From Lachnospiraceae bacterium (lineage in GTDB: Bacteria; Bacillota_A; Clostridia; Lachnospirales; Lachnospiraceae), in the NCBI GenBank assembly GCA_017430765.1, contig JAFRMI010000055.1, positions 17,016 through 81,015 of the forward strand: a stretch of 64,000 nt of DNA, given 5' to 3'. The notes beneath the pieces were generated by a model. The model was not told where the DNA came from. It saw only the letters and a list, made by a program, of their open reading frames with translations, and searched no databases. Shown one piece after another: positions 1-12,804 of this stretch (position 1 is the stretch's first letter; every line of letters begins with the position of its first letter). Both the position numbers and the translations under genes were made by a program.

Positions 1-2
1 AC

Positions 3-605
3 GCATCGGTTCCGCCGATCGGCTATACCTATGACACTTATATTACCGCTTCCGAATTCTCTGAGACAAATGAAAAGGCAAGAGCTGTGCTCATGTTCAA
101 GACACTCGTTGTCCCGGATGCATGCGAAGAGGAAGTCAGCAGGGTCCTGCGGCATTATGAACCGGAACGGGACGGCGACGCGAGTGCGGAGCATCTCCGC
201 GACATCGGAGCTGCGCATATCCGGGAGAGCGCGGAGGACCCGGTCCGGACGTCCTCTTCCTACGAGGTATCGATCCGGGCGGACGCGGAAAAATACGCCT
301 TTTTCTCCATACCGAATGACGACGGCTGGACGGCGTACGTCGATGGTGATCCGGCGGAAATTCTTGATATCAACGGAATGATGGCGGTGCGGATTAAAAA
401 AGGGGAGAACCGGATCCTGTTTCAATATCAGGTGCCGGGACTTAAGGAAGGCATTTCGCTGTCGGTGCTCGGACTTGCCGTCTGGGCCGTCTATGCGGTA
501 ATTTCCGTTAAGAGAAGAAAACGTATGATCCGCCGGACAGATGGAGACGGCACAGAGACGCCGAAGGATGAAGGAGACGGAGATCTCCGAGATGATTTGG
601 ATTAA
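3..605 (+). CDS. C-terminal part of a YfhO-family membrane protein (5' truncated by window edge)
   Basis: The reading frame is open from base 3 and ends at TAA 603-605, leaving about 200 residues of a longer protein. The visible part resembles the C-terminal end of YfhO/DUF-type polytopic membrane proteins: an extracytoplasmic beta-rich segment with the typical 'DDGWTAYVDG' motif, a short 'YQVPGLKEG' turn, one hydrophobic helix (about residues 153-173 of the fragment) and a basic then acidic cytoplasmic tail. Family members are linked to cell-envelope glycosylation and lipoteichoic acid glycosylation in other Firmicutes; that role is inferred here. The N-terminal glycosyltransferase-like membrane domain lies outside the window. 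Confidence 0.75.
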   Translation, partial: ASVPPIGYTYDTYITASEFSETNEKARAVLMFKTLVVPDACEEEVSRVLRHYEPERDGDASAEHLRDIGAAHIRESAEDPVRTSSSYEVSIRADAEKYAFFSIPNDDGWTAYVDGDPAEILDINGMMAVRIKKGENRILFQYQVPGLKEGISLSVLGLAVWAVYAVISVKRRKRMIRRTDGDGTETPKDEGDGDLRDDLD

Positions 606-643
606 CCGTCCTCCGAAAAGATGATGCAGACAAATTCCTATTT

Positions 644-652
644 TGTTATAAT
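644..652 (+). promoter_or_regulatory. Extended -10 promoter for the ABC-F gene
   Basis: TGT followed by a perfect TATAAT (647-652) forms an extended -10 box. I see no good -35 box 17 bases upstream, as expected for extended -10 promoters. The start codon is at 777, so the leader would be about 118 bases, unusually long and GC-rich with a CCCCGG/CCGGGG inverted repeat. Confidence 0.5.
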
Positions 653-712
653 ACAGTCAGTTAATAGATAATATTTTGACGGCCCCGGGTGCCCCGCTGC
701 CGGGGATGCAGG

Positions 713-784
713 ATGAACAGCTGCAGACCTTTTGCACGCAGGAAGCCCACGCGGCAGAAATATATAAGGAGCATATATGATTGA
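713..784 (+). CDS. Possible 23-residue upstream ORF in the ABC-F leader
   Basis: ATG 713 opens a 23-codon frame rich in Arg and Lys. It runs through the ABC-F ribosome binding site and stops at TGA 782-784, overlapping the ABC-F start codon (777) by eight bases in another frame. Upstream ORFs of this kind control some antibiotic-resistance ABC-F genes by translational attenuation. The Shine-Dalgarno sequence before it is weak (AGG directly adjacent), so it may simply be a chance frame. Confidence 0.18.
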   Translation: MNSCRPFARRKPTRQKYIRSIYD

Positions 785-2417
785 AGCGATCGGTGTCACA
801 TACAGAGTCGGAAAAAAAGCCCTGTTTGAGGATGTCAACATTAAGTTTACCCCGGGAAACTGCTACGGTCTGATCGGTGCGAACGGGGCGGGAAAGTCCA
901 CATTTCTCAAGATTCTGTCCGGACGCCTCGAAACGACGAACGGCCGGATTGCGATCACGCCCGGCGAACGGATTTCGTTCCTTGAGCAGGACCATTTTAA
1001 ATATGACCAGTACGAGGTCCTCGACGCGGTGATTTTGGGAAACCCCCGTCTCTATGAAGTTATGAAAGAGAAGGAGGCGATCTATCTCAAGGAGGACTTT
1101 TCGGACGAGGACGGCATCCGTGCCTCCGAGCTCGAGGGCGAGTTCGCGGAGATGAACGGGTGGGAGGCCGAAGCGGACGCGGAATCCCTGCTGAACGGAC
1201 TAGGCATAGAGGAGGAGCTGCATCACAAAGTGATGGGGACACTGGAAGGCCCGCAGAAGGTGAAAGTCCTTCTCGCGCAGGCTCTTTTCGGCAACCCCGA
1301 TATTCTTCTTCTCGACGAGCCCACGAACCATCTGGATCTGGAGGCGATCGACTGGCTCGAGGAATTCCTGATCGGATTCCAGAATACGGTGATCGTTGTT
1401 TCCCATGACCGCTATTTCCTCAACAAGGTCTGCACGCAGACAGCGGATATTGACTACGGCAAGATCCGCCTCTTCGCGGGAAATTACGATTTCTGGTTTG
1501 AGTCCTCCCAGCTTCTTGTGCGGCAGATGAAGGAACAGAACCGTAAGAAGGAGGAGCAGATCAAGGAACTCAAGGAATTCATCGCGCGTTTCTCGGCAAA
1601 TGCGTCCAAGTCCAAGCAGGCGACCTCCAGAAAGAGGGCGCTCGAGAAGATCGAGCTGACGACCATGGTTCCCTCGAGCAGGAAATACCCGTATATTGAT
1701 TTCCGCCCGAACCGGGAGATCGGCAATGATGTTCTCTATGTGGAGCATCTGTCCAAAACCATCGACGGGGAAGTCATCTTTAAAGATCTGAATTTCATGA
1801 TCGGGAGAACCGACAAGGTGTCCTTCGTCGGAGGCAATGAGAGAGCCAAGACGACGCTGTTCGAGATTCTTTCCGGGCGCATGGAACCGGATGAAGGGTA
1901 TTATAAGTGGGGCATTACGACGTCCCAGGCATATTTTCCGGCGGACTACAATGATGAGTTCGACAACGACCTGACGATCGCCGACTGGCTGACCCAGTAC
2001 TCCGAGAACAAGGATACGACATATGTGCGCTCCTTCCTTGGACGCATGCTGTTTGCCGGAGAGGACGGCATCAAGCGCGTGCGGGTGCTCTCAGGCGGAG
2101 AAAAAGTCCGCTGTCTGCTCGCAAAGATGATGATTTCGGGCGCGAACGTCCTGATTTTTGATGAGCCGACCAACCATCTGGATATGGAAGCGATCACGGC
2201 ACTTAACAACGGCATGATCAAATATCCCGGCGTGATCCTCTTCACGTCGCGGGACCATCAGATCACCCAGACGACGGCGAACCGGATTATGGAATTTATG
2301 CCCGACGGCACACTGATCGATAAAGTCGGAACCTATGATGAATACCTGGCCAGTGACGCTATGGCGAAGAAGCGCCAGGTATATGTGGCAGCGGAGGATC
2401 AGGAGGAAGATGACTGA
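777..2417 (+). CDS. ABC-F family ATPase (YkpA/YbiT-like) with altered catalytic motifs
   Basis: A 546-residue protein with two ATP-binding cassettes and no membrane segment, the ABC-F architecture. These proteins act on the ribosome as translation factors or resistance proteins. Cassette 1 has Walker A GANGAGKS (34-41), Walker B ending LLLDEP (177-182) and an intact SHD switch (209-211), but its signature is LEGPQ (156-160) instead of LSGGQ. A basic helical linker spans about 240-300. Cassette 2 has a degenerate Walker A (GGNERAKTT, 352-360), a good signature LSGGE (438-442), Walker B with FDEPTNHLD (461-469), and SRD (491-493) where the switch histidine is expected. The AKTT form recurs, I believe, in this subfamily; LEGPQ and SRD look unusual. 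The start is set by AAGGAG at 766-771. The next gene overlaps its last eight bases. Confidence 0.9.
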   Translation: MIEAIGVTYRVGKKALFEDVNIKFTPGNCYGLIGANGAGKSTFLKILSGRLETTNGRIAITPGERISFLEQDHFKYDQYEVLDAVILGNPRLYEVMKEKEAIYLKEDFSDEDGIRASELEGEFAEMNGWEAEADAESLLNGLGIEEELHHKVMGTLEGPQKVKVLLAQALFGNPDILLLDEPTNHLDLEAIDWLEEFLIGFQNTVIVVSHDRYFLNKVCTQTADIDYGKIRLFAGNYDFWFESSQLLVRQMKEQNRKKEEQIKELKEFIARFSANASKSKQATSRKRALEKIELTTMVPSSRKYPYIDFRPNREIGNDVLYVEHLSKTIDGEVIFKDLNFMIGRTDKVSFVGGNERAKTTLFEILSGRMEPDEGYYKWGITTSQAYFPADYNDEFDNDLTIADWLTQYSENKDTTYVRSFLGRMLFAGEDGIKRVRVLSGGEKVRCLLAKMMISGANVLIFDEPTNHLDMEAITALNNGMIKYPGVILFTSRDHQITQTTANRIMEFMPDGTLIDKVGTYDEYLASDAMAKKRQVYVAAEDQEEDD

Positions 2418-4209
2418 CGCAGTCAGGATCCCGCTTGCCATCGCGGGAGAACTTCTGCTCTATCTTATGATCGGTGGACTCGTGCCGCTCCACAAAAGAC
2501 CTGAAAAGTATTCCCTTTGTGAGACCGCCTGCGCGGGGTATCTGATCTACACTGCGATCTTTGAGGTCGCAGTGTTTGTTGTGCTTCTGATAAACTGCCC
2601 TCTGCGTTTCTTTGCCCAGATCTGGGTGACGGCAGTTTCCGTCCTTCTGGCGCTGTCGCTTGTGTTTTTTTCCGGGAGACAGCTGACCGGCATGGATTAT
2701 GGCCTGCGCGCGAACGGGATCAGCCCTGCCGCTGTCGCCTTCGCATTCAGTGCCGGCGCATTCGGTATCTTCGCCATGATCCTTCCTGTCGGAACGGATC
2801 CCTCATGGACAATCGCCTCCATGACACAGGATCTCTTTCACGATTCGGTGGGACGCTTCGCCGCCGGGACGGGGGAAGCTCTGACGGCTGTGCCGGCGGG
2901 AGACTTCCTTGCGAAGGGATATGTGCACGATGAGATAATCTGCCTTATCACCGGTCTTCATCCCCTGACGGAGATGCGTGTGGTGCGCACTGCAGTGACC
3001 GTGCTTCTGTCCGTTATGATTCTCTACCGCTGCTTTTTCCGCCTGTTTGAGGAAAACCGGGCGAAAGCGGCGGGGGCAGGCATCCTGTATCTTCTGCTCA
3101 GCGTTCTCTTCCAGACATCCCTTTCACCGTCCGGTCTGCTTCTATCTGCAGGATGGACGGGCAATGCTGCATTTTGCAATATTATTCTGCCGTCGCTTCT
3201 TCTTCTCGCTTTGATCCTTCTTGAAGAGAGGGGCAGAGTCCGGCCTTATATTCTTCTCGCGGCACTTGGCATAGCTGCGGTATCCATGTCGCAGCAGGCG
3301 ATCTTTCTGACCCCGGTTGCCATGACGGCATGCCTCCTGACGATCTTTGTGATACGAAGGGATCTGCTTGGGATTTTTAAACTCATCCTTTTGCTTGCTG
3401 TGCCGGCTGCCGCACTTCTTATGTGCCTGATCCTGCCTGTTGTGGCAATCGGTTAGGGGGTGCTTATGGGCTCTATGCTGAATGAAAACGGTATTCTGTC
3501 GGGGCTGGGAAGAGCAGTACACCATTATCAGGGAAGAAGTTTGTTCCTTTTTATGGGATTTATTATGCTGCTCCTTCTCTCTGTGCGCCGCGGCCGGAAG
3601 AACCGGGTGCTGTTTACCTATCCCTTTATTCTGGAAGCGCTCCTGCTTTTCAATCCTCTTACGGCTCGTTTTCTGTCAGGAGAGGCGGAAGAAGTGACGG
3701 CCGGGATGGCGTACTATTTCTGGCTGTTTCCGGCTGTTCTGCTGCTCGCATACGGCACGGTTTCCCTCATGGCGGAGCTTCAGAAGCTCAGCATGAAGAT
3801 TCCGCTGCTTCTGGCGGTTCTGCTTCTGTCATTTCTGACCTGCGTCCCGCCGCTGAGCGCTTACTCCAAAATATCGCTTCCCGCGAATATAAAAAAGGCG
3901 GACCCGGAACTGCTTTCGATCTCGGAATATCTGGACGCGCATACATCGGAAGACCGGTACCGGGTTGTGTTTGAGAGGGGCAGGCAGGCGATGGAGGCGG
4001 GAGAGCTGAATGCCCGTATGGTGCCGGAACCGTTTCTTCTCGATGCCGGCCGGAAGATGGACGGGAAGGCGGTCGAGGAGCGGCTTGCAAAACTGAAGGG
4101 CGCGTATATTGTCTGCGATTCGCACGGAGAGCTGTCCGGTTATCTTTTTGCGCTCCGGATTACCAGAGTCGCGCATACTCCCTACAGTTCCGTGTATTAC
4201 ATACCGTGA
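2410..4209 (+). pseudogene. Polytopic membrane protein (DUF6077/GT-C-like) interrupted by an in-frame TAG
   Basis: ATG 2410 follows AGGAGG and overlaps the ABC-F stop by eight bases, so the two are translationally coupled. The frame runs 348 codons to TAG 3454-3456 and then continues open in the same frame to TGA 4207-4209, 600 codons in total. Both halves are rich in transmembrane helices. The central part, with GWTGN before a hydrophobic helix, resembles DUF6077-type proteins of Lachnospiraceae, which look like GT-C glycosyltransferases; this family call is tentative. One base change would restore a sense codon at the TAG. Alternatively the second half could be a separate gene: AGGGGG (3455-3460) sits five bases before ATG 3466. 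A nonsense-interrupted gene seems more likely because total length and topology fit one protein. Confidence 0.55.
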
Positions 4210-4297
4210 TCCCGGACCCGGGGCTGCCCTGCAGGAATGCTTCCTTTTTCAGGTCCAGCAGGGCCGCGGTTCTTTTCAAATACAATGTTTGTGTTAA

Positions 4298-4326
4298 TGG
4301 ACAAGCAGGTGTTTGAGTGTTATACT
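4298..4326 (+). promoter_or_regulatory. Promoter for nifJ
   Basis: TGGACA (4298-4303), a 17-base spacer and TATACT (4321-4326) preceded by TGT, which is an extended -10. The start codon is at 4408, giving a leader of about 75 bases. This is one of the best promoters in the window, as expected for a central metabolic gene. Confidence 0.65.
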
Positions 4327-4344
4327 TATTTTTGTCTGAAATAA

Positions 4345-7947
<3,603 letters not shown>

Positions 7948-7968
7948 TTGATCCGCACCGTTTATTAC

Positions 7969-8000
7969 GGGACCGCACACATTGTGTGCGGTCCTTTTTT
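7969..8000 (+). terminator. Rho-independent terminator of nifJ
   Basis: A perfect GC-rich stem (GGACCGCACAC and its complement) with a two- to four-base loop is followed by six T, starting about 20 bases after the nifJ stop. Confidence 0.9.
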
Positions 8001-8134
8001 GTGGTAGGATGGTTGGCAGTAAGCCGGAGGGCGTCTTTTGCCAGTTTGACGGGACGCTGCACGGCCATCCAAAAAGAAGCGCCGTGCCAGACTGAAATGG
8101 CCGGTGCATCGACGGCAAAAGGAGAAAATGATCT

Positions 8135-11089
8135 ATGGATCTTCAGCGCATTAAACAACTGTCCGCTTATTCATTTATCTCATCCGAACCGCTTCCGGAC
8201 ATTCACGCGGAGGGGGTGATTCTGCGGCACAAAAAGAGCGGCGCGCGCATCGCGCTCATTCCCTCGGAGGATGATAATAAAGTCTTTAATATTGCCTTTC
8301 GGACGCCGCCTGCCGATTCAACCGGGGTGGCGCATATCATCGAGCACACTGTACTGTGCGGATCGGAGAATTTCCCATTAAAGGATCCGTTCGTGGAACT
8401 GGTCAAGGGCTCACTAAATACATTTTTAAACGCGATCACCTACCCGGACAAAACCATGTATCCGGTTGCCAGCACAAACGATACAGATTTCCGGAATCTG
8501 ATGCATGTCTACCTTGACGCGGTCTTTTTCCCGAAGATCTATTCAAATGAGAATATTTTCCGGCAGGAAGGCTGGCATTATGAACTCAGGGACAGGGAAG
8601 AGGAACTGAAGATCAACGGCGTGGTTTATAACGAGATGAAGGGCGTTTTTTCATCCGCCGATTCCATACTGGAACGGGAGATGATGAACAGTCTGTTCCC
8701 GGACACTCCTTACGGTGTGGAGTCAGGGGGAGATCCGGAGATGATTCCGTCTCTTACATATGAAGCCTATCTGAATTTTCACAGAAGGTATTACCATCCT
8801 TCCAATTCCTACATCTTTCTTTACGGTGACGTGGATATGGAAGATACCCTGGAATTCATGGACAGAGAATATCTGTCCGGTTTTGACGCGATCAACCCGG
8901 ACAGCGCGCCGGCCTTTCAGAAACCGTTTGCCTGCGGGAAGAGGGAAGAGAGAGAATATCCGGCCTCGGAAGGAGAAAATCCCGGGGAGGACAGCCTGTT
9001 TATGTGGAGCGCCGTCGCCGGCAATCCGTTTGACATGGAGGAAATGATCGCGTTCGACGTCCTGGATTACGCGCTGTTTTCGGCACCCGGGGCACCGGTG
9101 AAGCAGGCTCTCATCGATGCGGGAATCGGACAGGATGTGTACGGTGAGTACAACGACGGAATTCTGCAGCCGTATTTCAGCGTCGTCGCCAAGCAGGCCG
9201 ACGCGGCGGATGCTGACCGGTTTGTTTCCGTGATCAGGGAGGTTCTGTCCGAACAGGTGAACAGCGGAATTACCCGGAAATCGCTGTATGCCGGGATCAA
9301 CAGCCTGGAATTCCAGTTCCGGGAAGCGGATTTCGGGACAATCCCCAAGGGACTTATGTATATCATCGATATGCTGGATACCTGGCTTTATGATGATGAG
9401 AAACCGTTCCTGCCGCTGCACCAGCTGGATGTATTTTCCGCTCTTCGCAGGAAGGTGGAGGAAGGATATTTTGAGACGCTGATCAGCGAAAAACTGCTTC
9501 AGAATTCACACAGTGCTCTTCTGATTCTCAAACCCCGCGAAGGAATGGCGGAAGAAAGGGAGAATGCGTGGAAGGAGAAGCTGGCTGCGTATAAAAACGC
9601 GCTGAGCGAAGAAGAACTGGGACGCATTATCAAAGAAACAGAGGATCTTCTGAAGTGGCAGGACGAGGAGGACAGCGAGGAGGCGATCCTCACTGTTCCG
9701 CTGCTTCAGCGGTCGGATATCCGTAAGGAAGCCAGGAAGCTTTCCAACATTCCTTCAAAGGAGACGGTCCGCACCGCCGACGGGAAGGAGACACAGGTTC
9801 CGTTTATTCTGCACGAAGCGGACAGCAACGGCATCTTCTACGCCGAGCTTCTCTGGAATACACAGTATGTGCCGGAAGAGAAGGTCCCGTATCTCGGCCT
9901 TTTAAAAACAATTCTTTTCAGCGTAAACACAGAGCGGTTTACCTACATGGAATTAAACAATGAGATCAACGAAAAGACCGGCGGGATCAGCGCGGGGCTC
10001 AATGTGATCGATGACGCGGAGGACCCGGACCGGTACAGCGGGTATTTCGGGATTCGCGCCAAAGCCCTTTACAAGAATCTTCCCGATGCGGCGGATTTCA
10101 TCGGCGAGGCGCTGTTCCGCTCAAAGCTTACCGACAGAAAAAGGATTAAGGAGATCCTGCAGCAGCAGCTTGCGCAGCTGAAGATGACGCTGCAGCAGGC
10201 CGGGCATCTGTCCGCGGCAGTCCGGGCTTCCGCGTACCGTTCACCTTCCGGCGCTTTTCAGGACAGGACGTCCGGAATCGGCTATTACCGCTTCCTGCAG
10301 GGACTTGTCGAATCTTACGATGAGATGTGCGATTCCATCTGCATGAATCTTATACAGCTGTGCGAGGAACTCTTTACGGCAGAGAATCTTCTCATCAGCA
10401 TTACCGCGGAGACGGAGGCGCTCAGTCAGCTGAAGAACGGCTTTGGAAGCTGCATCAGGGTGAGCAGCAAAAATGAGGAAGCCGCCGCTGTGTCCGTTGC
10501 GCCGTATGGCAGGCTGAATGAGGCGTTCATGACGCCGGGACAGGTGCAGTTCGTCGCTGCCGCCGGCAATTTCCGGAGGAAAGAGTATGCCTTTTCCGGT
10601 GCGATGGCAGTGTTCAGGCAGATCATGTCCTTCGAATATCTGTGGCAGAATATCCGTGTCCGCGGAGGCGCGTACGGATGCTCCGCGTCTCTGAAGAGAA
10701 ACGGGGACGGTGTATTTACTTCCTTCAGGGATCCGCATCTCAAAAGGACGAAGGAAATATTCCTTAAAGTGCCGGAATATCTGGCTTCATTTGACGCGAA
10801 TGAAAGGGAGATGACGAAGTATATTATCGGGACCATTAATGGAATGGATGTCCCGCTTACACCGGCCCTTCTTGGCAGCATCTCTCTTCGGTCATATCTT
10901 GGCGGCGTGACGCAGGAGATGATGCAGCGCACAAGAGATGAGATTCTGTCGGTCACCCCGGAGGACATCCGCTCTCTTTCGGACGCCGTGCGTGCGGTGC
11001 TTTCCGACGACTGCTTCTGCGTTGTCGGCGGGGAGGCGGAGATTAAAAAACACAGCGGGGAGTTCCTGAACGTGGAGACGCTTCTTTAA
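8135..11089 (+). CDS. M16C family zinc metalloprotease (presequence-protease/insulinase type)
   Basis: A 984-residue peptidase of the pitrilysin/insulinase superfamily, the size of one-chain M16C enzymes related to mitochondrial PreP and falcilysin, which degrade short peptides inside a closed chamber. The inverted zinc motif HIIEH is at 67-71, with the downstream glutamate in NEMKGV near residue 168. A C-terminal R/Y pair typical of substrate binding is plausible in 'RVRGGAYG' (about 843-850). There is no signal peptide, so it is likely cytoplasmic. The ATG at 8135 follows AGGAGA by nine bases; the nearer upstream ATG (8128) is out of frame. It is probably a single-gene unit between the nifJ terminator and era. 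Confidence 0.92.
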   Translation: MDLQRIKQLSAYSFISSEPLPDIHAEGVILRHKKSGARIALIPSEDDNKVFNIAFRTPPADSTGVAHIIEHTVLCGSENFPLKDPFVELVKGSLNTFLNAITYPDKTMYPVASTNDTDFRNLMHVYLDAVFFPKIYSNENIFRQEGWHYELRDREEELKINGVVYNEMKGVFSSADSILEREMMNSLFPDTPYGVESGGDPEMIPSLTYEAYLNFHRRYYHPSNSYIFLYGDVDMEDTLEFMDREYLSGFDAINPDSAPAFQKPFACGKREEREYPASEGENPGEDSLFMWSAVAGNPFDMEEMIAFDVLDYALFSAPGAPVKQALIDAGIGQDVYGEYNDGILQPYFSVVAKQADAADADRFVSVIREVLSEQVNSGITRKSLYAGINSLEFQFREADFGTIPKGLMYIIDMLDTWLYDDEKPFLPLHQLDVFSALRRKVEEGYFETLISEKLLQNSHSALLILKPREGMAEERENAWKEKLAAYKNALSEEELGRIIKETEDLLKWQDEEDSEEAILTVPLLQRSDIRKEARKLSNIPSKETVRTADGKETQVPFILHEADSNGIFYAELLWNTQYVPEEKVPYLGLLKTILFSVNTERFTYMELNNEINEKTGGISAGLNVIDDAEDPDRYSGYFGIRAKALYKNLPDAADFIGEALFRSKLTDRKRIKEILQQQLAQLKMTLQQAGHLSAAVRASAYRSPSGAFQDRTSGIGYYRFLQGLVESYDEMCDSICMNLIQLCEELFTAENLLISITAETEALSQLKNGFGSCIRVSSKNEEAAAVSVAPYGRLNEAFMTPGQVQFVAAAGNFRRKEYAFSGAMAVFRQIMSFEYLWQNIRVRGGAYGCSASLKRNGDGVFTSFRDPHLKRTKEIFLKVPEYLASFDANEREMTKYIIGTINGMDVPLTPALLGSISLRSYLGGVTQEMMQRTRDEILSVTPEDIRSLSDAVRAVLSDDCFCVVGGEAEIKKHSGEFLNVETLL

Positions 11090-11215
11090 AGGAGGGACCG
11101 GCACGGGGGTTCTTTTCGGGGACGGCGGGCACCAAACGAGCAGCGTGTCCGGACACTCCCTTCGCATAAATGCGGCGGGCCGCGGGGCCCTGCCGGTATA
11201 AGAGAGGTTGAAGAA

Positions 11216-12109
11216 ATGGATAAAAAAGCCGGATTTGCGGCGATCATCGGAAGACCGAATGTCGGAAAATCAACTCTGATGAATCATCTCATCGGGCAGA
11301 AGATCGCGATTACATCGAACCGGCCGCAGACGACGAGAAACAGGATCCGGACAGTATACACGTCTTCCGAGGGACAGATCGTCTTTTTGGATACGCCGGG
11401 ATTCCTGCGGAAGACCAGAAACCGTCTCGGAGAGTATATGAAGGAGACGTCCGCATCCTCCTTCTCCGATGCGGATGTTCTGCTGTGGCTGATTGAACCG
11501 TCCGCGTATATCGGAGAGACGGACCGGGAGATTGCAGCGAAACTGAAGGACGTGCAGACGCCGGTGATCCTGGTCATCAATAAGATCGATACGATCGGGA
11601 AAGAAAAACTGGCCGAGGTGATCCTCGCTTGGAAAGACGTGTATCCGTTTAAGGAGATTGTGCCGGTATCCGCTTTAAAGGGGCGGAATCTTACGGATCT
11701 GACGGACACGATTTTCCGCTATCTGCCGTACGGGCCGCAGTTTTATGACGAGGAGACTCTGACGGATGAGTCCATGCGGGATATCGCAAAGGAGATCATC
11801 CGGGAAAAAGCGCTGCGCCTTCTGAATGAAGAGATCCCGCACGGAATCGCCGTCGTGATCGACCGCTACAAGGTGCGGCCGGACAGCCTTGCGGAGATTG
11901 AAGCTTCAATTATCTGCGAGAGGGACAGCCACAAGGGCATCATCATCGGCAAAGGCGGCAGCATGCTGAAGAGGATCGGAAGTGAAGCCAGGCGCGATAT
12001 AGAGGCTCTTGCCGGCAGCCGCGTCTATCTCAAACTGTTCGTCAAGGTCCGGAAGGACTGGCGCGACAACGAGGCGCTGCTGAGGGACTACGGGTACGAG
12101 AAGAAGTGA
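11216..12109 (+). CDS. era: GTPase Era
   Basis: Era is an essential GTPase that binds the 3' end of 16S rRNA and assists 30S subunit maturation. The 297-residue protein has G1 GRPNVGKST (12-20), G3 DTPG (59-62), G4 NKID (122-125) and a C-terminal type-II KH domain with IIGKGGSMLKRIG (about 242-254). The length is normal. AGAGAGG lies eight bases before the ATG. It is four bases upstream of recO, the usual era-recO pairing of Firmicutes. Confidence 0.97.
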   Translation: MDKKAGFAAIIGRPNVGKSTLMNHLIGQKIAITSNRPQTTRNRIRTVYTSSEGQIVFLDTPGFLRKTRNRLGEYMKETSASSFSDADVLLWLIEPSAYIGETDREIAAKLKDVQTPVILVINKIDTIGKEKLAEVILAWKDVYPFKEIVPVSALKGRNLTDLTDTIFRYLPYGPQFYDEETLTDESMRDIAKEIIREKALRLLNEEIPHGIAVVIDRYKVRPDSLAEIEASIICERDSHKGIIIGKGGSMLKRIGSEARRDIEALAGSRVYLKLFVKVRKDWRDNEALLRDYGYEKK

Positions 12110-12113
12110 GACG

Positions 12114-12764
12114 ATGAGAGAGGCTGTGGAACTTACCGGCGTCATACTGTCACATCAGCCGGTCGGGGAATTTGATAAGAGGCTTGTGATCCTCACAAGG
12201 GAGGAGGGGAAGATCACCGCCTTCGCCAGAGGTGCAAGAAGGCCGAAGAGCGCCGTGCTCGCCGCCACAAATCCGTTCGTCTTTGCAAAGTTTACCCTCT
12301 ACGAGGGACGTAACGCATACACTCTCGCTTCCGCGGAAGTGGCGGAGTACTTTGACAAGCTGCCGCAGATGATTCCCGGTGTATGGTACGGGTTTTACAT
12401 GCTGGAGATGGCGGATTATTTCGGGAAATGGGGCCTTCCGTCTCATGATACGGTCAATCTCCTCTTTGTGGCGTTTCGGGCGCTGCTTAAGGGGCACATG
12501 CCCCCGGATCTCATCCGAAGGGTGTTCGAGATCCGGATGCTGGTCATCAACGGGGAATATGCGCCGCCGGAGGAACCGGAAGAGATGGAACGAAGTGCTT
12601 ATCACGCGCTGGTACATGCGTCACTAAGCCCGCTTTCCGGTCTCTTTTCCTTTGATCTTTCCGAACAGGCAAAGAGAGATTTCTGCGGTGCGGCGGAGAC
12701 AGCTGTGCGAAAAGCCTGCGACAGGCCCTTTAAAAGTCTTGCTGTCATTGAAGAAATGGTTTAA
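12114..12764 (+). CDS. recO: DNA repair protein RecO
   Basis: RecO helps load RecA on SSB-coated single-stranded DNA in the RecFOR pathway. The 216-residue protein starts with an OB-fold ([20 protein letters not shown]) followed by the helical domain. It is somewhat shorter than the usual 240-250 residues and shows no CxxC zinc motif in the C-terminal half, as seen in several clostridial RecO proteins. It is four bases downstream of era and about 40 bases upstream of glyS, so it is probably in one operon. Confidence 0.9.
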   Translation: MREAVELTGVILSHQPVGEFDKRLVILTREEGKITAFARGARRPKSAVLAATNPFVFAKFTLYEGRNAYTLASAEVAEYFDKLPQMIPGVWYGFYMLEMADYFGKWGLPSHDTVNLLFVAFRALLKGHMPPDLIRRVFEIRMLVINGEYAPPEEPEEMERSAYHALVHASLSPLSGLFSFDLSEQAKRDFCGAAETAVRKACDRPFKSLAVIEEMV

Positions 12765-12804
12765 ACTAGTGGCGTTGCCAAGATACTATATGGGAGACAG
12801 AATC

